From: Thioploca sp.
GTDB lineage: Bacteria; Pseudomonadota; Gammaproteobacteria; Beggiatoales; Beggiatoaceae
Assembly (NCBI GenBank): GCA_030627235.1
Contig: DAOUSL010000021.1
Coordinates: forward strand, 1-33,963
Reading direction: 5' to 3'
DNA: 33,963 nt
The position numbers were made by a program, and so were the translations under genes. The notes beneath the pieces are model-generated. The model saw only the letters and a program-made list of their open reading frames with translations. It was not told where the DNA came from and made no database searches. The number at the start of each line of letters is the position of its first letter. Within the stretch, counting starts at the first letter, position 1. This document shows, one piece after another, positions 9,396 to 17,223 of the stretch.

Positions 9396-11189
9396 TTAAG
9401 CCAATTTCTTTACTAAAACAAGCTCATGGTTACAACTACTCAAAACATTAAATTGCATTTTAAAAACTTCGCTTAAAATCCCAGCAATATAGTATTCTTT
9501 AAGCTTATTATAATAATAATTATTATCTTCTACTCTTAAAGCAACTAAAAATAAACCTTCTGGTTTTAAAATACGAATCAACTCTTCAAAAGAATTTAAT
9601 GGCACTTGTTGGCGAGTAAAAACACCACAGGATACTAATGCATCAAATGAATTATCTGCAAAGTCCAGCGTTTTGCCTAATTCTGTTTTAAATAATCCGT
9701 TATAAATATTAAATGTTTTAGCAAATTGTAAAGACTTTTCACTAATATCAAGCCCATCAAGGTTTTTGAAATTATATGAACTAAGTTCTTTACCAAGCAA
9801 ACCAGTGCCACAACCAATATCTAAAATTTTATCATCTGTAGTTAAATATGAAGTTAAGGTATACGCAACGTGAGTCAATAACTTCTTCCAGCCATTTTGA
9901 TGATGTTGCTGATCGTAGTCTGATACCCAATTATCGTACTTAGATATGACCTCATTTAAATCTTCAAAAGAAGAAGTCAATCCAGTTGGATAATCAACTT
10001 GATTTTCTTCTGCTACTATTTTATATAAAACATCTTTAATAATATATCCTATTAAATCAATATCATCAGTAGTAAATGATAAAGATAATTTTAAATCACA
10101 GGCAAAACATACAAATTCATCTGTTTGTTTTAGGACAGGTATTTCTTTAAATGAGTAATGCCAATTTTTAAAATAACGAGAGTTATCCTTGTGGCCAAAT
10201 AATTGGATTTTAACTCCTCTTTCTGAGGTCTGTTGAACAAATTCGTTAGCTTGTTTAATCGTTAAGTTAATGAGATTAAATTGTAAACTATCACAGACAC
10301 GAGTGACAGATTTTAAAGATTTAGGTATATCAATATTATTAGCTGGAGCTAAAATATTGGTTAATTGTTTATATTTTTTATTATATGCAGAAATTCTTTC
10401 TTCTAATATCGGGAGTTGTGGTCTTAAAATAGCAGCAGTTAAGTTATTCATTCTAAGACTAAAATTTGGTACTGACAATTTAATTTCTTCAAATATATGA
10501 TTATCAAAAGGTCGAGATAGATGTTTTTGGTATAATTTTTCATAAGAACCTGCTGCCAAAATACAATAGGCTGCTATTTTATCATCATCAGTTGCAATAA
10601 AACCGCCTTCTCCAGAATTTAAAAGTTTATAACTTTGGGAACTGAAACAAGCAATCTGTCCATGATGACCAGTTAGTTTATCTTGCTTAGATTTTTTATC
10701 GTACCATTTTGCACCTAAACTATGAGCACAATCTTCAATTAAGCAAATATCAGCCTCATCGCAAAGTTCTTCGAGTAGATCCATTTCTGAAACATAACCA
10801 CGCATATGAGATACAATAAAAAACTTAGCATCAGGATTAGCTTCGATTTTTCTTTTGCAATCATCTATATCTAATAGATATTGATTATTACATTCAATAT
10901 AAATTGGAATTCCACCAGCATGAACAATGCTACTAGGAACAGCTGTAAAAGTAAAAGCATTGGTCAATACTTTCTCACTATGTTGCAATCCAGCTGCTTT
11001 AAGACTTAAAAAAAGGGCACTACCGCAAGAATTGACAGCGACAACATATTTATGACCAGTATAATGGCTAAATTCATCTTCTAATTTAGCAACTTCAGTG
11101 GCCGGTTCATCTTTTAAATCTGAAGAAACAGTCTCTTCACAAATTTCAGCATCAAAATGATAACGAAATAAATAACCAGTTTCCATCAA
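9396..11189 (-). CDS. DegT/DnrJ-type sugar aminotransferase fused to a SAM-dependent methyltransferase
   Basis: Residues 1-390 form a PLP-dependent aminotransferase of the DegT/DnrJ/EryC1/StrS family: substrate loop NAFTFTAVPSSIVHAGG, IEDCAHSLGA, and the PLP lysine Lys188 in QSYKLLNSGEGG. Residues about 415-597 are a class I methyltransferase with motif I ILDIGCGTG (455-463) and a FADNSFDALVSCGVF motif. Family members usually make amino-sugars for surface polysaccharides; an attached methyltransferase is unusual and suggests N- or C-methylation of the aminated product. The start is doubtful: open frame continues upstream to 11258 with a plausible extra N-terminus (residues such as KFTKKTHPASIPQEG) and a good Shine-Dalgarno before an ATT codon (separate entry). 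The first ATG is at 11186, with a TTG at 11189. Confidence 0.88.
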   Translation of the reverse strand: MMETGYLFRYHFDAEICEETVSSDLKDEPATEVAKLEDEFSHYTGHKYVVAVNSCGSALFLSLKAAGLQHSEKVLTNAFTFTAVPSSIVHAGGIPIYIECNNQYLLDIDDCKRKIEANPDAKFFIVSHMRGYVSEMDLLEELCDEADICLIEDCAHSLGAKWYDKKSKQDKLTGHHGQIACFSSQSYKLLNSGEGGFIATDDDKIAAYCILAAGSYEKLYQKHLSRPFDNHIFEEIKLSVPNFSLRMNNLTAAILRPQLPILEERISAYNKKYKQLTNILAPANNIDIPKSLKSVTRVCDSLQFNLINLTIKQANEFVQQTSERGVKIQLFGHKDNSRYFKNWHYSFKEIPVLKQTDEFVCFACDLKLSLSFTTDDIDLIGYIIKDVLYKIVAEENQVDYPTGLTSSFEDLNEVISKYDNWVSDYDQQHHQNGWKKLLTHVAYTLTSYLTTDDKILDIGCGTGLLGKELSSYNFKNLDGLDISEKSLQFAKTFNIYNGLFKTELGKTLDFADNSFDALVSCGVFTRQQVPLNSFEELIRILKPEGLFLVALRVEDNNYYYNKLKEYYIAGILSEVFKMQFNVLSSCNHELVLVKKLA

Positions 11190-11264
11190 ATTAACTACTT
11201 GTGTAATTCCTTCTTGAGGAATTGAAGCAGGATGAGTTTTTTTAGTAAATTTTAAAATTTATTT

Positions 11265-11269
11265 CTCCT
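11265..11269 (-). promoter_or_regulatory. Shine-Dalgarno site in front of an ATT codon
   Basis: The minus strand reads AGGAG at 11269-11265, then AAATAA, then ATT TTA AAA TTT ACT in frame with the aminotransferase-methyltransferase. An in-frame TAA directly precedes the ATT. Spacing of 6 bases is ideal for initiation at 11258, while no such site precedes the TTG/ATG at 11189/11186. Either ATT is a rare start codon here, or an ATG has mutated. Confidence 0.5.
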
Positions 11270-11440
11270 TAAATATATATTACACACTTATTTGTTTTAC
11301 TATCTATGTTATTAGAGTAAATTCTTAAATACAGTTGAAGTATCTAATTAATAGTTATATTTTAAAAATAATTATTCCAATAATTTTATTTTACCATGAA
11401 CAGTGAATAAAATTCTAGTTTCAATAAACATCTTTCCTAA

Positions 11441-11894
11441 ATAGAGCAAGTTCTTAGGTTTACTTACAAGAGCAGCAACACTGATGAATTTAATCATTCT
11501 CCATTGACTGGTGGTAGTCGTATGATTCAAAATGGAGTTTTAACCGTTACAGAAACATATTGGATTAATTTTAATAATTCGGTTTTAGTTTCAGTAAGAG
11601 GATTACCTATGGATAGGAATCTTTGGTATATTGTCTGGCTATTTCTACTCAACTCCACTATTGACAAAGGCTTAGGAGAGTTATTAATTGGTTGTAATTT
11701 CGGAATATTAGCTGTGTTGGGAGCTTATTATGATAAACTCAAACTCTAATTAAGTTGGAACGTGGTTATTGCATCTTAGATTAATATCTGCTCGGCATAT
11801 TTATGCAATATTGATAGGGTTAAGTTTTTTTACTATAATTATTGGAGTAATATTTAATAGTTTACCATTATTTAAGTCTAATTGGTTTACTTAA
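11441..11894 (+). pseudogene. UbiA/MenA-family prenyltransferase, C-terminal part, broken
   Basis: One frame reads YKSSNTDEFNHSPLTGGSR and, further on, GLGELLIGCNFGILAVLGAY, both matching the middle of UbiA/MenA-type prenyltransferases (DYxSG, TGGSR and GEL.VG..FG.L.VLG.YY patterns). That frame stops at 11747-11749; another frame then reads RLISARHIYAILIGLSFF and a membrane segment to a stop at 11892. No start codon or Shine-Dalgarno fits. The fragment begins almost exactly where the 6939-7139 fragment ends (both contain the SSN of the DYxSSN region), supporting one ancestral gene. The stretch 11190-11440 before it holds only the leader of the divergent fusion gene and AT-rich sequence without a gene. 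Confidence 0.7.
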
Positions 11895-11993
11895 TATTAC
11901 CGCCTAGTATTAATTATAGCTTTTTTATTATAAGTTGATAATATGTTTACTGTCAAGTTGATTAAAATAGTTCAATTTGGTAAAAGTATGATT

Positions 11994-12989
11994 TTAAGTT
12001 CTTAATTCTAATTTTTTTACATTATAAATCAATATAATATAAATTATTACCCAACTAAATAATAAATACCATTGGATTTGTAGTAAAACTCCTAATAAAG
12101 CTGAAACACTACAAGCAGCCATTAAAATATATTCTCGTAATACAGTCCTTTTATGTCCCCAACCTAATTGGACTAAACGTTGATAATAATGTGATTTATG
12201 AGCTAACCAAATTTTTTCACCAGTTAATAAACGTCTTAGTAAAGTAACTGTAGCATCTACTATAAATGGAGAAAATATCAATAATGCTAACCATAAAGAA
12301 AAAATTCCTTCATTATTGCCCCATAAACTAAATGCTGCGGCTAAAAAACCTAAACTAGAAGCTCCAACATCACCCATAAAAATTTTCGCTGGTGGAAAGT
12401 TAAAAATTAAAAATCCACCTACTGCACTGATTATAATTAGATTTAATAACATAAACAGTTGTTGATTGGCTAGCATACCTAAGATTGCAAAAGTTCCAAA
12501 TCCAAAAATTGCCATGCCACCAGCAAAACCATCCATACCATCCATAAAATTATATAGATTAGTCATCCATACTATGAATAGAAAAGAAATACTAATTTGG
12601 AAAAATTTAGGTAATTCCCAATCTAAACCTGGTATATTAACAATAATAAAATCATATTGACTTAATAAAAAAAATGCCGCAATACAATGAGTTAATAATC
12701 GATAAGGAATGAAAATTTGTTTGCAATCATCAATAAAAGATACAATAGCAATTAATAAACAACTGATAAATAACCATAAATATTTATGTACGGGTAAATA
12801 GAATATATCAACAAAGATTAATGTTATGGCACATGCTAGTAATATTGCGACTCCACCAGTAACAGGGGTAGGTTTTATGTGTAAGGAACGTGAATTTGGT
12901 TTATCAAGAATACACAAAGCTGTTTCTGGACGACTTAAATAGGAAGTGAATCCAGCTGATAATAAAAAAGCTAGAAATATTAATAGCAT
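11994..12989 (-). CDS. Polyprenyl-phosphate sugar-phosphate transferase (WbpL/WecA-like, GT4/MraY superfamily)
   Basis: Integral membrane enzyme of 331 residues that moves a sugar-1-phosphate from a UDP-sugar onto undecaprenyl phosphate, the first step in building O-antigen or a related glycan. Hallmarks are DKPNSRSLHIKPTPVTGG near residues 29-46, the catalytic loop YNFMDGMDGFAGG near 146, KIFMGDVGASSLGF near 202 and the cytoplasmic loop HKSHYYQRLV near 264. About ten hydrophobic helices are visible. Its start overlaps by 10 bases the end of the SDR-like gene upstream, the pairing seen with wbpL-type genes in other gammaproteobacteria, so the two are cotranslated. WbpL-like is more likely than MraY because of that partner and the length. 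Confidence 0.88.
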   Translation of the reverse strand: MLLIFLAFLLSAGFTSYLSRPETALCILDKPNSRSLHIKPTPVTGGVAILLACAITLIFVDIFYLPVHKYLWLFISCLLIAIVSFIDDCKQIFIPYRLLTHCIAAFFLLSQYDFIIVNIPGLDWELPKFFQISISFLFIVWMTNLYNFMDGMDGFAGGMAIFGFGTFAILGMLANQQLFMLLNLIIISAVGGFLIFNFPPAKIFMGDVGASSLGFLAAAFSLWGNNEGIFSLWLALLIFSPFIVDATVTLLRRLLTGEKIWLAHKSHYYQRLVQLGWGHKRTVLREYILMAACSVSALLGVLLQIQWYLLFSWVIIYIILIYNVKKLELRT

Positions 12990-13831
12990 AATTTTATATC
13001 CGTAAATTTTCTAGATTGATAATTAAAATCATGTTGAGCTGGTGTACAATCAAAACATAAATCTTGATTAATTCGAGTAACCATTGTAGTTGATAAATGG
13101 GAATATTTAGGCAACCAAGTTATACAACGAATCATTGTGGTAAATAGCAATGGTGGAATAGATATAATGCGTGGTTCTTTACCTAAAGATTTAAAAATAG
13201 CTGTAATCATGGCATGATAACTAAGAGTTTGTCCACCAGTTAAATTATAAGTTTTATTAATTGTATTTGAAGATAAAGCAATTTTAATACAAGCTTGAGC
13301 TAGATCATCTGCATGAACCGGTTGCCTTAGTCCAGTTCCTTGGCCAATCACTGGGAAAAAACCAAATCGCTTAATAAAATTGGCAATGAATGTTATATTT
13401 TTATCCAAACCACAACCATACACTAAAGTTGGTCTCAATATTGTCCAAGTTATATTACGCTGTTGACATTCTTTTATCAATGCTGTCTCAGCTTGAATTA
13501 ATTGATTGGCTATAATTTGTTCTTTAGGATTGGTCGAATTTTTTTTTGTAAAACGGCTAGTTGAGCTAAAAGCAATGACTCTAGTTAATAATGTTGTTTT
13601 AGGTAAACGTGCTAGTAATGATGGCAATAATGGTAAAGGTGCTGAATAAAATAACTGGCTGGATACTTTGATTGGTAAAACTTCAGATGCTAAATCAGTT
13701 TGTAACCAACTTATCTTATCAGTATTTGGACGTGGCTGACGACTAATAGCAATTACTTTATGGTCTTGTAATCGTGGTAATAAAAAATGACCAATTTGAT
13801 TAGTAGCACCAGCTACAATTATAGTTGACAT
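12980..13831 (-). CDS. NAD-dependent epimerase/dehydratase-like protein (extended SDR, atypical)
   Basis: A 283-residue Rossmann protein with an N-terminal dinucleotide motif GATNQIG (residues 8-14), ILRPTLVYG near 136 and VHADDLAQA near 173, all typical of extended short-chain dehydrogenases acting on nucleotide sugars. The usual catalytic YxxxK is not evident: after SSTSRFTKK the expected region reads IIANQLIQAE, so the chemistry may differ or be lost. It sits just upstream of, and overlaps by 10 bases, the WbpL-like transferase gene, suggesting it prepares or modifies the sugar nucleotide used there. That role is inferred from context only. Confidence 0.8.
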   Translation of the reverse strand: MSTIIVAGATNQIGHFLLPRLQDHKVIAISRQPRPNTDKISWLQTDLASEVLPIKVSSQLFYSAPLPLLPSLLARLPKTTLLTRVIAFSSTSRFTKKNSTNPKEQIIANQLIQAETALIKECQQRNITWTILRPTLVYGCGLDKNITFIANFIKRFGFFPVIGQGTGLRQPVHADDLAQACIKIALSSNTINKTYNLTGGQTLSYHAMITAIFKSLGKEPRIISIPPLLFTTMIRCITWLPKYSHLSTTMVTRINQDLCFDCTPAQHDFNYQSRKFTDIKLCY

Positions 13832-13882
13832 AGGTTTATGAATATTTATACAAGATATTATTATTTAAGATTAAGTTGACTA

Positions 13883-14755
13883 CTATTTGGTATGTTCAAA
13901 TCCATTTGTTTTACCCCAAAATGAAATAGCTTTTTGCATAATTTTTGCCGCAGTAATTTCTGAAACATGAGAAGGTTCTGGAATTAGTTCCACAATATCC
14001 ATACCATATATTTCCACATTTTTATTAAAGAATACAGCTTCTAATATATCTAAACATTGATACCAATCTATTCCACCTGGTTGTGGTGTTCCAACTCCAG
14101 ATACTAAAGCTGGATTAAAAACATCCATATCAATAGTTAACCACACTGGTCCGGTTAATTCACTGATACAATGTATAACTTTTTCCATATCAAGTTTCCT
14201 ATCCATAAATGTAGTTATCTTATTAAGATATTCTACTTCTTCCTCAAATATAGAACGAATACCAACCATTATTAATGAATATCCTTGGGTGAAAATTTGG
14301 TATGCCGCACAAGCATGGCTATATTCTGAACCTTGATAAGTCTTTCTAAAATCAGCATGAGCATCCAAATAAATCACTGAACCATTTTTCGGCATACGAC
14401 CTTTTATCAAAGCTGGAGTTATGGAATGTTCACCACCAAGAGCTATTAATAGATTATCTTTTGGTAATTTACTGACGGTATTAGTCAAATTAGTATGAAA
14501 TTTAATTGTTTGTGAAGCAATAGTTTCTAATACACAAACTTTCATATGTTTCATAGGAGACCAAGCAATATCTTCCTCATAATGTTCAAGCTGTTCAGTT
14601 GCTTTTAGAATGGCAGCTGGTGCTAAAGAAGTTCCAGATTTATAACATACTGTCTGTTCCCAAGGAACTGGCAATATTAATATATCAGCTTCATCAACTG
14701 GAGAATTAGGCAAAAATTGAAAATAGTCGGTAGAACTTGGATTTTGGAAAGTCAT
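13883..14755 (-). CDS. speB: Agmatinase/ureohydrolase family protein
   Basis: Arginase-superfamily enzyme of 290 residues, probably hydrolysing agmatine to putrescine and urea with two manganese ions. Metal-site motifs are visible: GGEHS near 106, YLDAHADFR near 129 with SHAC after it, and the final motif TIDMDVFNPALVSGVGTPQPGG near 207, keeping the DxD metal ligands. In that last motif the usual DxxDP reads DVFNP, so a conserved but probably non-ligand Asp is Asn. Guanidinobutyrase or another guanidine substrate cannot be excluded. It is followed after 51 bases by the SDR-like gene; an inverted repeat separates it from uvrB upstream. Confidence 0.87.
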   Translation of the reverse strand: MTFQNPSSTDYFQFLPNSPVDEADILILPVPWEQTVCYKSGTSLAPAAILKATEQLEHYEEDIAWSPMKHMKVCVLETIASQTIKFHTNLTNTVSKLPKDNLLIALGGEHSITPALIKGRMPKNGSVIYLDAHADFRKTYQGSEYSHACAAYQIFTQGYSLIMVGIRSIFEEEVEYLNKITTFMDRKLDMEKVIHCISELTGPVWLTIDMDVFNPALVSGVGTPQPGGIDWYQCLDILEAVFFNKNVEIYGMDIVELIPEPSHVSEITAAKIMQKAISFWGKTNGFEHTK

Positions 14756-14777
14756 AGGTTATATTAATTCTTAATTT

Positions 14778-14864
14778 GTTGTTTCGGGAATGAGGTACGA
14801 TTTCCAGAAATCCTGATATTACTTAGGTTTCGGGAAATCCGCTATGCTCCATTCCCGAAACAAC
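14778..14864. repeat. Inverted repeat between uvrB and the agmatinase gene
   Basis: GTTGTTTCGGGAATG at 14778-14792 is exactly complementary to CATTCCCGAAACAAC at 14850-14864. The 57-base centre carries a further GGTTTCGGGAAATCC at 14826-14840, related to the arms. The layout suggests a miniature inverted-repeat element, which may also end uvrB transcription. The rest of the gap shows no gene. Confidence 0.65.
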
Positions 14865-14923
14865 CAGCAATTTGATGTTCAAACCTGGCAGGTTTAGTTT
14901 CGGGTTTTATTAAATCCTTATTC

Positions 14924-16909
14924 CTAATGAATATCTTGTAAGCTATTTATTTTATCTCGTAATTTAGCTGCTTCTTCAAACTCAAGGTTTTCGGCATGTT
15001 GATACATTTGTTTTTCTAGTTGTTTGATTTTTAAGGATAGTTTTTTGGGAGATAAATTAGTATAACTAGCTTGTTCTTCCGTAATTTGAAAAGCATTTAC
15101 TTCATTATTTTGTTCCATATTCAATATATTGGTAATTTTTTTACTGATTCCTTGTGGAATTATATTAAACTTTTTATTATGAGCTTGCTGTTTAATACGT
15201 CTTCGATTAGTTTCATCAATAGCTTTCTGCATTGCAGTAGTTATCACATTAGCATAAAAAATAGCTTGCCCATTAATATGTCGAGCAGCCCTTCCAACCG
15301 TTTGGATTAAGGAACGTTCTGATCGTAAAAAACCTGATTTATCTGCATCAAATATCATTACTAAAGATACCTCTGGCATATCCAAACCTTCTCGTAATAA
15401 ATTAATGCCAACTAGTACATCAAAAACTCCAATCCGCAAATCATGAATAATTTCCACCCTTTCTATTGTAGCAATATCTGAGTGTAAATAACGGGTTTTC
15501 ACGCCATGCTCAACCAAATATTCGGTTAAATCTTCTGCCATTCGTTTAGTTAAAGTAGTAATCAGAATTCGTTCATCTTGTTGTACTCGTTTATTAATTT
15601 CAGATAAAGCATCATCAACTTGAGTAGTAACTGGTCTAATTTCAATCGGTGGATCAATTAAGCCTGTTGGACGTACTACTTGTTCAATTATTTTATCAGC
15701 ATGTTGATGTTCATAAGAACCTGGAGTGGCAGAAACGAATACTATTTGCGGAGCAAGTCGTTCAAATTCTGCAAAAGTCAATGGCCGATTATCTAATGCT
15801 GATGGTAAACGAAAACCATAATCAACTAAAGTTTCTTTACGAGAACGATCGCCTTTATACATAGCACCAATTTGTGGCACAGTTACATGACTTTCATCGA
15901 TGATTAGCAGAGCATTTTCTGGCAGATAATCAAACAAAGTTGGTGGAGGTTCGCCAGCTTTTCGTTGAGACAAATAACGAGAATAATTTTCGATTCCAGA
16001 GCAATAACCAATTTCCAGTATCATCTCTAAATCAAACATAGTTCTCTGCTCTAAACGTTGAGCCTCTACTAATTTGTGTTTAACATATAATTTTTTTAGG
16101 TTAATTTGCAACTCTGTTTTAATATCGTCGATAGCTTTTAATAAAACATGACGAGGAGTTACATAATGGCTCTTGGGATAAATAGTTAAACGTGATACAC
16201 GCTGTAAAGTTTTGCCTGTTAATGGATCAAAGTAACTTAAGTTTTCAATTTCATCATCAAATAATTCTACTCTAATTGCATCTCGATCTGAATCAGATGG
16301 ATAAATATCAATAATTTCACCACGTACTCGATAATTTCCTCGTTCTAATACAGTTTCATTGCGGGTATATTGTAATTCAGTCAAACGACGGATAATAAAA
16401 CGTTGTCCAATTTCTTCTCCTTTAACTAAATGTAATACCATCTGCAAATACCAATCTGGATCTCCTAATCCATAGATAGCAGAGACTGAAGCTACTATAA
16501 TTGCATCTTTACGTTCTAGCATTGCTTTAGTGGCTGATAATCGCATCTGATCAATCTGTTCATTTATAGAAGAATCTTTTTCTATATAAGTATCCGATGC
16601 TGGCATGTAAGCTTCTGGTTGATAATAATCATAATAAGATACAAAATATTCCACTGCATTATGAGGGAAAAAATCTCGCATTTCACTATATAATTGAGCA
16701 GCTAAAGTCTTATTAGGAGCTAAAATTAAAGCTGGAACTTGTTTTTCCTGAATAACATTAGCTATAGTAAATGTTTTACCAGAGCCAGTCACTCCCAATA
16801 AAATTTGATGTTTATAATTATCTTTTAAGCCAGCTAATAATTGTTTAATAGCTTGAGGTTGATCACCTTTAGGTACAAATTTAGATTGAAGTTGGAAAGG
16901 TTTGATCAT
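14924..16909 (-). CDS. uvrB: Excinuclease ABC subunit B
   Basis: DNA-damage-verification helicase of nucleotide excision repair; it receives damaged DNA from UvrA and recruits UvrC. The 661-residue length is normal (E. coli 673). Visible motifs are Walker A GVTGSGKT near residue 39, the damage-binding beta-hairpin [12 protein letters not shown] near 92, DESHVTVPQ near 338, [15 protein letters not shown] near 500, QTVGRAARH near 534 and a C-terminal UVR domain ([13 protein letters not shown]) that binds UvrC. The start at ATG 16909 matches the family N-terminus; only a weak ribosome site is seen. Confidence 0.97.
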   Translation of the reverse strand: MIKPFQLQSKFVPKGDQPQAIKQLLAGLKDNYKHQILLGVTGSGKTFTIANVIQEKQVPALILAPNKTLAAQLYSEMRDFFPHNAVEYFVSYYDYYQPEAYMPASDTYIEKDSSINEQIDQMRLSATKAMLERKDAIIVASVSAIYGLGDPDWYLQMVLHLVKGEEIGQRFIIRRLTELQYTRNETVLERGNYRVRGEIIDIYPSDSDRDAIRVELFDDEIENLSYFDPLTGKTLQRVSRLTIYPKSHYVTPRHVLLKAIDDIKTELQINLKKLYVKHKLVEAQRLEQRTMFDLEMILEIGYCSGIENYSRYLSQRKAGEPPPTLFDYLPENALLIIDESHVTVPQIGAMYKGDRSRKETLVDYGFRLPSALDNRPLTFAEFERLAPQIVFVSATPGSYEHQHADKIIEQVVRPTGLIDPPIEIRPVTTQVDDALSEINKRVQQDERILITTLTKRMAEDLTEYLVEHGVKTRYLHSDIATIERVEIIHDLRIGVFDVLVGINLLREGLDMPEVSLVMIFDADKSGFLRSERSLIQTVGRAARHINGQAIFYANVITTAMQKAIDETNRRRIKQQAHNKKFNIIPQGISKKITNILNMEQNNEVNAFQITEEQASYTNLSPKKLSLKIKQLEKQMYQHAENLEFEEAAKLRDKINSLQDIH

Positions 16910-17027
16910 GATTAATAGTCTATTTAGGCAGATAGAAAAATATAATTTTACAGTTTTTTATAGTATTTAGAAATTGAATGATTTACACTTAATATCAATT
17001 AAATTATTGATATTTCTGTCGAAGTTA

Positions 17028-17060
17028 ATTAAGAATTAAGAATTATAGGATTAAGAATTA
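17028..17060. repeat. Heptamer tandem repeat (ATTAAGN), site 1
   Basis: The + strand reads ATTAAGA, ATTAAGA, ATTATAGG, ATTAAGA, ATTA. The same heptamer, on the other strand, forms a cleaner five-unit array at 26302-26336. It lies in the 314-base gap between uvrB and the divergent chemoreceptor gene. The gap also holds a 22-base palindrome (ATATCAAT at 16992-16999, ATTGATAT at 17006-17013), a possible operator, and the repeat at 17135-17191. No gene is seen. Confidence 0.65.
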
Positions 17061-17134
17061 CCATAATATATTGATTTTTTTGGTTGATGATTATACCATG
17101 TTTAATATCGGGCTAATTAATTTCTGCTACATTA

Positions 17135-17191
17135 TATAGCATTTTTTGATTGAATAAACTACAGCAATATAAGTAATTAATATTTATATAG
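17135..17191 (+). repeat. Dispersed repeat related to 26343-26397
   Basis: About 55 bases are closely similar to the complement of 26343-26397, sharing for example AAACTACAG and AATATAAGTA in register. Both copies lie near an ATTAAGN heptamer array, so the pair may be parts of one larger element. This copy ends 32 bases before the chemoreceptor start. Confidence 0.6.
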
Positions 17192-17223
17192 TTAAGAATT
17201 ACTATAATAATTAGGAATAATTT

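Noticed and set aside
11504-11749. 81-codon + strand open frame as a small membrane protein
   Set aside because: Its content (TGGSR, GELLIG..FG) belongs to the decayed prenyltransferase and the similarity extends beyond both ends in other frames.
16992-17013. FNR-type site upstream of the chemoreceptor
   Set aside because: The palindrome is ATATCAAT-N6-ATTGATAT, the reverse order of the FNR half-sites TTGAT-N4-ATCAA, and it is over 200 bases from the start.
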